In this document: piece after piece, positions 1 to 5,694 of the stretch
Layout of the letters: each line of letters begins with the position of its first letter
Position numbering within the stretch: the stretch's first letter is position 1
Source: an uncultured Planctomycetota bacterium
GTDB lineage: Bacteria > Planctomycetota > Planctomycetia > Pirellulales > Thermoguttaceae
Assembly (NCBI GenBank): GCA_902797455.1
Contig: CADBTE010000073.1
Coordinates: 1 to 5,926, forward strand
Direction: 5' to 3'
DNA length: 5,926 nucleotides
Program-made: the position numbers and the translations under genes
Notes under the pieces: generated by a model
What the model saw: the letters and a program-made list of their open reading frames with translations, nothing else
The model's database searches: none
What the model was told of the DNA's origin: nothing

Positions 1-704
1 ATCGAAAAACCGAGGACCTTCAGTCCCGCGTGGACGGCGGCGATCACCTCGGGGACCGTCGACATCCCCACCGTGTCCGCGCCGCAGAAGCGCAAAAAGC
101 GGTACTCGGCCCGAGTCTCGAGGTTGGGGCCGGGCAGCGCCGCGTAGACGCCGCGGCACACACGGATACCCAGCTGCAGGGCGACCGATTCGGCCAAAAG
201 GCGAAGCGGACGGCTGTACGGCTCGTACATATCGGGGTACCGGGGACCGAGACGATCGTCGTTTGGACCGATGAGCGGATTGGTCCCCAAGAGGTTGATG
301 TGGTCCTCGATCAGCATGATGTCGCCGCGGGAAAACTGCGGGTTCAATCCGCCGCAGGCGTTCGAGACGATGAGCGTCTTCGCGCCGAGGAGCTTCATCA
401 CGTAGACCGGGAAGGCCACTTGGCGCGCCGTGTACCCCTCGTAACAGTGAAAACGCCCCTGGAGGGCGGCCACGGTTTTTCCTTCCAAGCGGCCTAAGAT
501 CAACAGCCCCGCGTGAGACTCGACCGTCGAGACGGGGAAGTTCGGAATCTCGCTGTAAGGGATCGCGCGGTCGGTCTCGATCCGCTCGGCCAGGTGACCA
601 AGACCGGTTCCGAGGATGATCGCCGCCTCGGGGGTCTTGTCCCAGCGGGCGCGGATGAAGTCGGCCGCCTCACGGATTTTTTCGTAGTAGCCGTCGCTTG
701 GCAT
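1..704 (-). CDS. punA: Purine nucleoside phosphorylase, trimeric PNP family (C-terminal end outside window)
   Basis: Cytoplasmic purine salvage enzyme that splits purine (deoxy)nucleosides with phosphate into free base and (deoxy)ribose-1-phosphate. Translating the minus strand from ATG 704-702 gives 234 uninterrupted residues to the window edge. Family signatures appear in order: LGTGLG (31-36, phosphate loop), SHAG (63-66), GRFHCYEGY (83-91, with the phosphate/sugar-binding Arg84, His86 and Tyr88), SNACGG (114-119), EDHINL (133-138), and PGPNLETRAE (191-200) containing base-binding Glu196, followed by GADTVGMSTVPE (208-219). The family is usually about 270-285 aa, so roughly 40-50 residues, including the Asn that contacts the purine, lie beyond position 1. 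The start lies 9 nt after the aspS stop. An AGAGG overlapping that stop sits 6 nt before the ATG, so translation is probably coupled to aspS. Low-molecular-mass trimeric PNP is clear; the symbol is conventional and the exact base preference (guanine/hypoxanthine expected) is inferred. Confidence 0.95.
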   Translation of the reverse strand, partial: MPSDGYYEKIREAADFIRARWDKTPEAAIILGTGLGHLAERIETDRAIPYSEIPNFPVSTVESHAGLLILGRLEGKTVAALQGRFHCYEGYTARQVAFPVYVMKLLGAKTLIVSNACGGLNPQFSRGDIMLIEDHINLLGTNPLIGPNDDRLGPRYPDMYEPYSRPLRLLAESVALQLGIRVCRGVYAALPGPNLETRAEYRFLRFCGADTVGMSTVPEVIAAVHAGLKVLGFS

Positions 705-713
705 AAAACGCCT

Positions 714-2498
714 CTAGTCTTCTTTGGGGGGGAGAACGGTCTTGATCGCCAATTCCTCCAGCTGCCGGGGATCGACCTGGCCCGGCGCGCCGGTCATCAG
801 GTCGGCCGCCTTGGCGGTCTTCGGGAAGGCGATGCAGTCGCGGATATTGTCGGCGCCGGCGAAGAGCATGACGAGCCGGTCCAGACCGAACGCCAGGCCC
901 CCGTGCGGCGGGGCGCCGAACGCCAGCGCGTCGAGGAGGAAACCGAACTGCTCCCGGGCCTGTTCGCGGGTCATCCCCAAGAGAGAGAATATCCGGTTTT
1001 GGGTAGCGCTGTCGTGGATACGGATCGTCCCGCCGCCGACCTCGAAGCCGTTGAGAACCAGGTCGTACGCCTGGGCGCGGACCCGGCCGGGATCGGATTC
1101 GAGGAACTGGAGATCTTCGGTCTTGGGGCAGGTGAACGGATGGTGCATCGCCACCCAGCGGTTCTCTTCCTCGCTGAACTCGAACATCGGGAAGTTCACG
1201 ACCCAGCAGAAGTTCATTTCCTTCGGATCGATGAGTTTCAGCTGGGCGGCCAGCTTGCGGCGAAGACCGTTGAGGACCCGGCAGGTCAGGAGAAAATCGC
1301 CGCAGGAGAACAGAAGCAGGTCGTTCGGACCGGCCTGCAGACGCTGCGCGATTTTCTGAAGCTGCTCGGCGGTGAAGTTCTTGGCGCTGGAACCGGTGAG
1401 ATTCCCCTCGGCGTCGGCCTTGAACCAGACGATCCCCTTGGCGCCGAACTGCTCGGCGGTCCAGGCGGTCAGCGAGTCGATATCTTTGCGGCTGAACCGA
1501 TCGGCAGCGTTCTTGACATTGATCCCGCGCACCCGGCCGCCCGCCGTATCGGCCACGGCGCGGAAGACGCGGAAATCGACCTCTTTGGCGATGTCGGTGA
1601 CGTCTTTTAACTCCATCCCGAAGCGAAGATCGGGGGCGTCATGGCCGAAGCGCTCCATCGCCTCATCCCAAGACATGCGCGGAATCGGGAGCGGAAGATC
1701 ACGGCCGAGGACATCTTTCATCAGGCGCTGAACCAGGCCGGACATGATCTCGAGAATATCTTCCATCTCGATGAACGACATCTCGATATCGAGCTGGGTG
1801 AATTCCGGCTGACGATCGGCGCGAAGGTCCTCGTCCCGGAAACAGCGGGCGATCTGCATGTAACGGTCGTACCCGGCGATCATCAAAAGCTGCTTGTACA
1901 GCTGGGGCGACTGGGGAAGGGCGTAAAACGATCCCTGCGCGATTCGGCTGGGGACCAGGTAGTCGCGGGCCCCTTCGGGGGTACTCTTTCCGAGAATGGG
2001 GGTTTCGACCTCGAGGAAATCGAGTTCGTCGAAGTAATCGCGCATCACCTTCGTCATCTTGTGACGCAGGCGCAGAACCCGCTGCATCTCCGGACGGCGC
2101 AGGTCGAGGAAACGGTTCTTCAGGCGGATCTCGTCGGAGGGAAGCTCCGGGGCGCTCGGGAGGAAGGGGAGGACCTCGGAACGGTTGAGGATCTCGAGCG
2201 ATTCGGCCTTGACCTCAATTTCGCCGGTCGGCATCTTGGGATTGATCAGGCCCTCGGGACGGGCCAGGACCGTCCCGGTGATACGGATCACGTCTTCGTT
2301 GCGCAGCGTTTTGACCTGAGAGAAAAGTTCCGCGGAACCGTCGCTGTAGAAGACCGTCTGCGTGATCCCGTAACGGTCGCGAAGATTGACGAAAAAAACT
2401 CCGCTGTGATCGCGAGCCGAGTCGACCCAGCCGCAAAGAGTGACGGTCTTACCGGCATCCGTCCCGCGCAAAGCGCCGCAAGTGGTTGTCCGTAGCAC
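714..2498 (-). CDS. aspS: Aspartyl-tRNA synthetase, bacterial type, probably non-discriminating
   Basis: Class II synthetase charging tRNA-Asp with aspartate in the cytoplasm; 594 aa, close to the usual bacterial length of about 590. The N-terminal OB-fold anticodon-binding domain (1-105) has LCGWV (21-25) and the RDHSG stretch (29-33). The catalytic core follows with QSPQLYKQ (196-203), motif 2 FRDEDLRADRQPEFTQLD (220-237), a bacterial GAD insertion (about 285-420), HHPFT (452-456), and motif 3 GGLAFGLDRL (533-542). The reading frame stays open to 2726, but homology begins at LRTTTCG. The GTG at 2498-2496 directly precedes this and has a good GGAAGGA ribosome binding site 8 nt upstream, so I chose it; the extra 76 residues upstream are leader DNA. 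His31 and Gly83 match residues associated with non-discriminating AspRS (H31/G82 in Pseudomonas aeruginosa, where E. coli has Leu and Lys), so it may also charge tRNA-Asn for GatCAB. First gene of a likely aspS-PNP operon, divergent from the acidic-protein gene. Confidence 0.97.
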   Translation of the reverse strand: MLRTTTCGALRGTDAGKTVTLCGWVDSARDHSGVFFVNLRDRYGITQTVFYSDGSAELFSQVKTLRNEDVIRITGTVLARPEGLINPKMPTGEIEVKAESLEILNRSEVLPFLPSAPELPSDEIRLKNRFLDLRRPEMQRVLRLRHKMTKVMRDYFDELDFLEVETPILGKSTPEGARDYLVPSRIAQGSFYALPQSPQLYKQLLMIAGYDRYMQIARCFRDEDLRADRQPEFTQLDIEMSFIEMEDILEIMSGLVQRLMKDVLGRDLPLPIPRMSWDEAMERFGHDAPDLRFGMELKDVTDIAKEVDFRVFRAVADTAGGRVRGINVKNAADRFSRKDIDSLTAWTAEQFGAKGIVWFKADAEGNLTGSSAKNFTAEQLQKIAQRLQAGPNDLLLFSCGDFLLTCRVLNGLRRKLAAQLKLIDPKEMNFCWVVNFPMFEFSEEENRWVAMHHPFTCPKTEDLQFLESDPGRVRAQAYDLVLNGFEVGGGTIRIHDSATQNRIFSLLGMTREQAREQFGFLLDALAFGAPPHGGLAFGLDRLVMLFAGADNIRDCIAFPKTAKAADLMTGAPGQVDPRQLEELAIKTVLPPKED

Positions 2499-2565
2499 GA
2501 TAAATATCCTTCCGAATACTTTTACAAAAATGTTCTCGGCACGAGTATTTTCGACGCCGAAGTTC

Positions 2566-2604
2566 TTTCTTTTGGCCTGCTTGCAGGACGCGGGCCGAAA
2601 GAAA
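2566..2604. repeat. Inverted repeat in the aspS leader
   Basis: Arms TTTCTTTTGGCC (2566-2577) and GGCCGAAAGAAA (2593-2604) are complementary at 11 of 12 positions around a 15-nt loop. The odd pair is a G-U wobble if read as plus-strand RNA and a C-A mismatch on the aspS (minus) strand. The inner CCTG/CAGG (2576-2579/2584-2587) could form a small competing hairpin. No U-run follows it on the aspS strand, so it does not look like a terminator. It lies about 70 nt before the aspS start codon and could be a leader hairpin or a protein-binding site; function unknown. Confidence 0.55.
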
Positions 2605-2637
2605 CCCAGCATTATTTTAAGAACGGGGGTGTTTTCT

Positions 2638-2676
2638 GGAAGGGGGATTTTTCCCCCTTCCCCCGGTGAGGGGGAA
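2638..2676. repeat. Overlapping G/C-block palindromes upstream of aspS
   Basis: Three blocks are mutually complementary. GGAAGGGGGA (2638-2647) pairs perfectly with TCCCCCTTCC (2652-2661) across a TTTT loop. TTCCCCC (2658-2664) pairs with GGGGGAA (2670-2676) across GGTGA. The middle block is shared, so only one hairpin can form at a time. No U-tract follows on either strand, arguing against an intrinsic terminator. It resembles short palindromic interspersed repeats of intergenic DNA, but only this one copy is visible here. Confidence 0.6.
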
Positions 2677-2726
2677 CCGGCCGATCTTTGAAGAGGGGAA
2701 TTTGACGACTTTTTGAGGAAAAACAC

Positions 2727-2756
2727 TTTTCAAGTTGAATTTCCGCGCTATATAAT
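2727..2756 (+). promoter_or_regulatory. Predicted sigma70-type promoter of the acidic-protein gene
   Basis: A perfect -10 hexamer TATAAT lies at 2751-2756 in a TA-rich context (TATATAATTAA). An 18-nt spacer separates it from a weak -35 TTTTCA (2727-2732, 4 of 6). Transcription would begin near 2763, giving a leader of about 50 nt before the ATG at 2815. A TTGAAT at 2735 is only 10 nt from the -10 and was not used. The -10 is convincing by eye, the -35 much less so. Confidence 0.5.
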
Positions 2757-2814
2757 TAACATAGGAAGTCTTGGGGAAGTATTTAAAAACGCCTCAGCAC
2801 TTAAGAGGAAAGCA

Positions 2815-3063
2815 ATGAGCAGTGACGATAATCTGGATGACCTCGATCTGAACCTTGGAGGTTTTGACGACGAGGACGATTTCGACGACGAGTTCGATGA
2901 AGATTTCGAACAGATACCGATGACCGGTTTTCCCTACGAGGAGAACGGTGATGACGACGAGGGGGATGGCATGGAAGAGGTCGACGGCGGTGACGATTCC
3001 TTGGTCGACGAGTTTGATGATCTGGAGTCGGACGAAAACAGTTACGACGAGGACGACGACTAG
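2815..3063 (+). CDS. Ultra-acidic small protein of unknown function
   Basis: An 82-residue protein with 28 Asp and 13 Glu (50% acidic) and no Lys, Arg, His, Cys or Trp, so its net charge is near -41. Two acidic tracts (about 4-32 and 42-82) flank a short neutral segment, IPMTGFPY (34-41). In the first tract Phe recurs at 17, 23, 27 and 31, giving an acidic-aromatic rhythm. No signal peptide or membrane segment is visible. The ATG at 2815 was chosen because AAGAGGAAA sits just before it; the frame is open further upstream to 2713, but that part overlaps the promoter. It has its own promoter and a strong terminator, so it is probably a single-gene transcript divergent from aspS. I do not recognise a named family. 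Acidic tails of RNA polymerase delta subunit and DNA-mimic proteins share this composition, but nothing here shows homology. It is most likely a real, largely disordered cytoplasmic protein. Confidence 0.8.
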   Translation: MSSDDNLDDLDLNLGGFDDEDDFDDEFDEDFEQIPMTGFPYEENGDDDEGDGMEEVDGGDDSLVDEFDDLESDENSYDEDDD

Positions 3064-3085
3064 CCGCTGAAAGGGGATTCCCGAT

Positions 3086-3135
3086 AAAAGAAGCCCAAGG
3101 GACGTGCGGCATCGTCTCCCTTGGGCTTCTTTTTG
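3086..3135 (+). terminator. Strong intrinsic terminator after the acidic-protein gene
   Basis: A perfect 17-bp stem (3086-3102 with 3117-3133, core AGAAGCCCAAGGGA) closes a 14-nt loop, and the right arm merges into a T-run (CTTCTTTTTG). It begins 22 nt after the stop codon. The opposite strand also ends in TTCTTTT, so it could work in both directions, although no minus-strand gene lies nearby upstream. It isolates the acidic-protein gene from the GAF gene downstream. Confidence 0.9.
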
Positions 3136-3137
3136 TT

Positions 3138-3351
3138 CTGTCTTCTCCATTTTCCCGCAAGCTTATCGCCCGCTTTTTTCAGGTGTTTTTTTTCTTGTTA
3201 CGCTATAAACGGTATGGATGGAATAACCTTGCCGGAAAGATTTTCATTCCCGCGAAGCGGCACGGATGCCCGATTTGTTCTGTGGCAAGTCGAGGAATCG
3301 AGCTTGCTCTGAGATGGTGTGTGAATATCAGCGCCGGTGGAAGGGGAGTGT
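3138..3351. other. Intergenic region upstream of the GAF-domain gene
   Basis: About 210 nt between the terminator and the GAF gene. Short open frames of about 60 codons cross it but have no ribosome binding site or recognisable protein features, so I leave them out. A possible -10 box TATAAA lies at 3204-3209 behind a T-rich stretch, with no convincing -35; if used it would give a leader of about 135 nt. I see no other structure of note. Confidence 0.5.
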
Positions 3352-4065
3352 ATGCGTTCCGATTTTTCGGATAAGGACGATTTTTACCAGAAACATCTTC
3401 GGCCGTTCCCGCAGGAACGTCCGGCCGCGTTCGCTGCCTGGCCCCCGGAGGTCACCCGCTTGATATCGATGATTCTGCGCCGGGGAACCCGCCAGATCGA
3501 TTGCCAGGCGGCGGGGCTGTATCTGCTTGACGAACGGACTTCCTTCTTGAAACTGTGCGGAAGCTGGGGAACCCTGAAAAATTCTTCCGAGCATCCTATC
3601 CGTCCCCTTTCCTCGGCGACCGCCGATCTGGAGGCACTGCTGGGGAACGCGGTGGTTCTTAATGAGCCGTTCCTCCGCGAGAAGTGGAACGCCCCCGAAC
3701 AGTACGAGACATCCCTTTGTATTCCGGTGGCCGACGATCAGACGCTTCTGGGGACCATCTGGTTCTTCTCGGATAAAAAAAGAGACTTCACCAGTGACCA
3801 GCTCGAAAAGCTCGAACTGATCGCGGCGAAGGTGGCTCTGGAAATCAAACGCGCGTCGCTGATCAAAAACCGCCCCGATATCGAATCGCATCAAGAACAG
3901 ACCGCCGGGAAATCGGCTGCTTTCCAGCCGAAGAGTCCGGCCGGTGACCAAACCGAGTGGGATACTCTCAAGGAATCGGAAGAGCTGCTTGATTTGCTTC
4001 GAAAACGAGTGGAGAAGAGCGGTACATGCAAAACGATGATGCTCTTTGTCGCGAAAGACCGCTGA
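3352..4065 (+). CDS. Stand-alone GAF-domain protein, possible sensor or partner protein
   Basis: A 237-residue soluble protein without signal peptide or membrane segment. One GAF domain spans about 34-170: an entry helix (WPPEVTRLISMILRRG, 30-45), the strand QAAGLYLLDE (52-61), the helix ADLEALLGNAVVL (91-103), the strand SLCIPVADDQTLLGTIWFF (121-139), and the closing segment RDFTSDQLEKLELIAAKVALEI (144-165). GAF domains bind small ligands or mediate dimerisation. No kinase, phosphatase, cyclase or DNA-binding domain is attached; the C-terminal part (170-237) is polar with a short helix ELLDLLRKRVEK (211-222). The middle of the domain resembles a family I remember from planctomycetes, where a GAF domain is often joined to a SpoIIE-type phosphatase; that is recall, not a search. 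ATG 3352 was preferred over the in-frame GTG 3337 because the GGAAGGGGAG ribosome binding site overlaps that GTG. Ligand and role are unknown. Confidence 0.88.
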   Translation: MRSDFSDKDDFYQKHLRPFPQERPAAFAAWPPEVTRLISMILRRGTRQIDCQAAGLYLLDERTSFLKLCGSWGTLKNSSEHPIRPLSSATADLEALLGNAVVLNEPFLREKWNAPEQYETSLCIPVADDQTLLGTIWFFSDKKRDFTSDQLEKLELIAAKVALEIKRASLIKNRPDIESHQEQTAGKSAAFQPKSPAGDQTEWDTLKESEELLDLLRKRVEKSGTCKTMMLFVAKDR

Positions 4066-4079
4066 AAGAGCACCATCGT
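4033..4079 (-). terminator. Intrinsic terminator of the esterase gene, overlapping the GAF gene end
   Basis: Arms at 4033-4047 and 4065-4079 are complementary at 14 of 15 positions; the exception is a G-U wobble on the minus strand but an A-C mismatch on the plus strand. On the minus strand the stem is followed by TTTTGC, so it fits the esterase transcript best. The 17-nt loop and left arm lie inside the last codons of the GAF gene, so the two convergent transcripts would overlap by tens of bases. Just downstream of the esterase stop, TAAGCGC is repeated twice in a row (4090-4103). Confidence 0.65.
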
Positions 4080-4101
4080 CGCCTCATTTAGCGCTTAGCG
4101 C

Positions 4102-4333
4102 TTACTTATCCGTTCTAAAGGGAGTGGCGGGGAGTCCCTCGGCGCTGTAGAGGTTCGCGCCGGCGGGGTTCATCTGCCAGGCGTAGCGCACCGCCGCCGG
4201 AGCGTCGACACCCTCGGCGGTGACCTCAACGGTGTCAGGCCCGGTGATAACCGCGCTGCCCCAGACCCAGGTACCGTCGGCCTTTTGAACGGCGAAGCGC
4301 TCCAGCTTCCCATTCCAGTCGATCGCCATCGGG
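4102..4333. repeat. Tandem gene duplication, repeat unit 1 (visible part)
   Basis: This segment aligns without gaps to 5695-5926 at a constant offset of 1593 nt. By hand count about 202 of 232 bases match (87%). The longest identical run is 54 nt (4136-4189 = 5729-5782). The match starts at the stop codons and does not continue into the sequence downstream of them, so the visible duplication ends with the coding region. Confidence 0.85.
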
Positions 4334-5541
4334 GTACGGTCGCACTTTTTGCCGATCACCAGACCCGCGCCGACGTGATCAAACTTCAGGATCGCCTTGT
4401 TCCCCTCGACCGTCATCTCGCGCAGGGTCGGGCTTTGCGGCTCGATATCGCGGCCGAACTCACCGGCCAGGGCCCACAGCGCCAGACGATTGCCGACATC
4501 GAACTTGTCGCGCGGGTGGATATCCGCCTCTTCACCGACATCGATGATGACCGCCTGACCGGTCTTGGGAACCTCGAGGCATTTGGTCTGGCCGTCGCGC
4601 AGCCCCGGCCAATCCCCGGTTTCGGCCGGATTATCCGACGGGGCGGTGAAGTTGGCGAGCTGGACCCAGTAGAAGGGGAAGTCCCCCTGATTCCAGACCT
4701 TGCGCCAGGTCTCGATCATCGCCTTTTGCTTGAAGAAGTAGAATTCACGCTCACCGGCGTTGCTCTCCCCCTGATACCAGATAGCGCCGCGGATGGTGTA
4801 CTTGGTCCAGGGAGCCATCATCGCGTTGTACATCTCGGCGCAGCGGCCGTTGTTGGCCCGCAGCTGTTCCAGCGCGGGAGCCAGCTCGGGGGTATCCCAC
4901 CCCTCCGGCGGAAGCCAGCTGTTGATATTCGAGCCGCCCCAGTTCGAATCGATCAGGCCGATCGGGGTCCCGAGCTCTTTGGACAGACGCACCGCGAAGT
5001 GGAACCCGCAGGCGGTGCAGCCGGCCTGCGCCCCGTCTTTGCATTCGGTCCACCCGCTGGTGGCAAGAGTCTCTTGGGGCTGGTCGTTGACGACATGCTG
5101 GGCGCGATTGAATCGGACGAAGGAGTAATCGCCGCTGATCTCCTCATCGGTGCAGGCCAGGCGGGGCTGTCCCCACGAATTGAGCGGCATCTCCATATTC
5201 GACTGACCGCCGCAGACCCAGACATCGCCGACCACCACGTTTTCGAAGGTCAGCGTGTTCTTTCCCGAGATCGTCAGGCAGGCCGGCTCAAACGAGGCGG
5301 CCATCGCCGGGAGCTGAACCAGCCAGGCGCCATCTTCGCCGGCGGCGGTTTCGACCGAGGCGTCTTTGTAGGAAACCGTGACCTTTTCGCCGGCGTCGGC
5401 CCATCCCCAAATATTGACCTCTCGGTCGCGCTGGAGGACAGCGTTGTTGGTGAAGGTGTCGGCGACCCGGACATCGGCGTAAAGCGCCGAGGCGGCCAAT
5501 GCCGCGCAGCAGGTCACAGCCAGTAATAACGTACGTTTCAT
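4102..5541 (-). CDS. Secreted sialate O-acetylesterase (SGNH/GDSL-type)
   Basis: A 479-residue exported esterase expected to remove O-acetyl groups from sialic acids or related glycans, acting outside the cytoplasmic membrane. A Sec signal peptide occupies 1-22 (MKR, hydrophobic core, cleavage after LYA). A beta-rich N-terminal domain (23-105) is followed by the catalytic blocks: GQSNM (112-116) with nucleophile Ser114, NWGGSNINSW (200-209) supplying an oxyanion Gly, WYQGESNAG (255-263), and DIHP (340-343) with the catalytic His342. A C-terminal beta domain (about 370-479) includes MNPAGANLYSAEGLPATPF. ATG 5541 was chosen because it starts the signal peptide and has GGGAG 8 nt upstream. An in-frame ATG at 5553 overlaps that ribosome binding site, and the open frame runs back to 5667 only through leader DNA. 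It lies downstream of a near-identical paralogue and converges with the GAF gene. All catalytic motifs are intact; the natural substrate (sialic acid, xylan or another acetylated glycan) cannot be told from sequence. Confidence 0.93.
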   Translation of the reverse strand: MKRTLLLAVTCCAALAASALYADVRVADTFTNNAVLQRDREVNIWGWADAGEKVTVSYKDASVETAAGEDGAWLVQLPAMAASFEPACLTISGKNTLTFENVVVGDVWVCGGQSNMEMPLNSWGQPRLACTDEEISGDYSFVRFNRAQHVVNDQPQETLATSGWTECKDGAQAGCTACGFHFAVRLSKELGTPIGLIDSNWGGSNINSWLPPEGWDTPELAPALEQLRANNGRCAEMYNAMMAPWTKYTIRGAIWYQGESNAGEREFYFFKQKAMIETWRKVWNQGDFPFYWVQLANFTAPSDNPAETGDWPGLRDGQTKCLEVPKTGQAVIIDVGEEADIHPRDKFDVGNRLALWALAGEFGRDIEPQSPTLREMTVEGNKAILKFDHVGAGLVIGKKCDRTPMAIDWNGKLERFAVQKADGTWVWGSAVITGPDTVEVTAEGVDAPAAVRYAWQMNPAGANLYSAEGLPATPFRTDK

Positions 5542-5570
5542 AGAGGAAACTCCCATCTTAGATAGTTGAC

Positions 5571-5592
5571 GAAAAACCGCTCTTTTCAGCGG
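5571..5592 (-). terminator. Short intrinsic terminator or attenuator between the two esterase genes
   Basis: On the minus strand CCGCT (5581-5577 complement with 5592-5588) forms a 5-bp GC-rich stem, CCGCT-GAAAAG-AGCGG, directly followed by five T residues (5576-5572). It lies about 100 nt after the stop of the upstream esterase and 30 nt before the start of the downstream one. It could end the upstream transcript. It also lies downstream of the predicted promoter at 5639-5667, so it would sit within the leader of the downstream gene. Confidence 0.6.
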
Positions 5593-5594
5593 CG

Positions 5595-5618
5595 GGCGCG
5601 CTTGCTTTGCAGCGCGCC
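5595..5618. repeat. GC-rich hairpin in the esterase leader
   Basis: GGCGCGCT (5595-5602) and AGCGCGCC (5611-5618) form a perfect 8-bp stem with an 8-nt loop. The stem contains only one A-T pair, so it should be very stable. It immediately precedes, on the minus strand, the smaller hairpin with the U-tract. It may add to termination or form one half of a leader switch. Confidence 0.6.
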
Positions 5619-5638
5619 TAATTCTTGTGATCGATCCC

Positions 5639-5667
5639 ATTATAGTGGGGGGGAGACGGAAAAACAA
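5639..5667 (-). promoter_or_regulatory. Predicted sigma70-type promoter of the downstream esterase gene
   Basis: Read on the minus strand: -35 TTGTTT (5667-5662), a 17-nt spacer rich in C, and a perfect -10 TATAAT (5644-5639). Transcription would start near 5632, giving a leader of about 90 nt that contains both hairpins and the GGGAG ribosome binding site. The -10 and spacing are ideal; the -35 keeps only TTG. Confidence 0.55.
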
Positions 5668-5694
5668 GTTTTGGTTCCTCCCCCGGGGGGCGCG

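Larger units (their letters stand above)
2499..2814. other. Divergent intergenic region between aspS and the acidic-protein gene
   Basis: This 316-nt non-coding stretch carries the upstream signals of both flanking genes. From the aspS side it contains the GGAAGGA ribosome binding site of aspS, an AT-richer leader with a 12-nt-arm inverted repeat (2566-2604), a weak possible aspS promoter (minus strand, TAAAAT at 2619-2614 with CTTCCA 17 nt upstream; low trust), a cluster of G/C blocks forming hairpins (2638-2676), and the plus-strand promoter near 2727-2756. Open frames crossing it, including in-frame extensions of aspS and of the acidic protein, show no protein similarity I recognise. I see no T-box, tRNA or known riboswitch. 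Confidence 0.7.

Noticed and set aside
513..2495. Long open frames on the plus strand across the PNP and aspS region (365 and 284 codons).
   Set aside because: They are antisense to well-supported genes with conserved motifs. High GC with few stop codons in the complementary frame explains them, and their translations show no recognisable features.
2499..2620. T-box riboswitch in the aspS leader.
   Set aside because: No T-box consensus, specifier loop or terminator/antiterminator pair could be found, and the gene set does not look like Firmicutes.
2499..2726. A 76-residue N-terminal extension of AspRS starting at ATG 2726.
   Set aside because: Bacterial AspRS begins at the LRTTTCG position. 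The extension translates palindromic leader DNA, and a good ribosome binding site precedes GTG 2498.
2713..2814. A 34-residue extension of the acidic protein.
   Set aside because: It overlaps the TATAAT promoter element and is not acidic like the rest; the ATG at 2815 has a clear ribosome binding site.
3121..3374. Two frames of about 63 codons between the terminator and the GAF gene.
   Set aside because: One begins inside the terminator stem and neither has a ribosome binding site or recognisable composition.
4285..5526. A 413-codon plus-strand frame opposite the esterase.
   Set aside because: Antisense to a gene with signal peptide and intact catalytic blocks; no ribosome binding site or known motif of its own.
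5480..5541. Lipoprotein signal in the esterase because of the adjacent Cys12-Cys13.
   Set aside because: The residues before the cysteines (AVT) do not fit a lipobox, whereas LYA at 20-22 is a good signal peptidase I site.
5542..5667. A 42-residue extension of the esterase.
   Set aside because: It would place basic, hairpin-encoded residues before a normal signal peptide and covers the promoter and hairpins.
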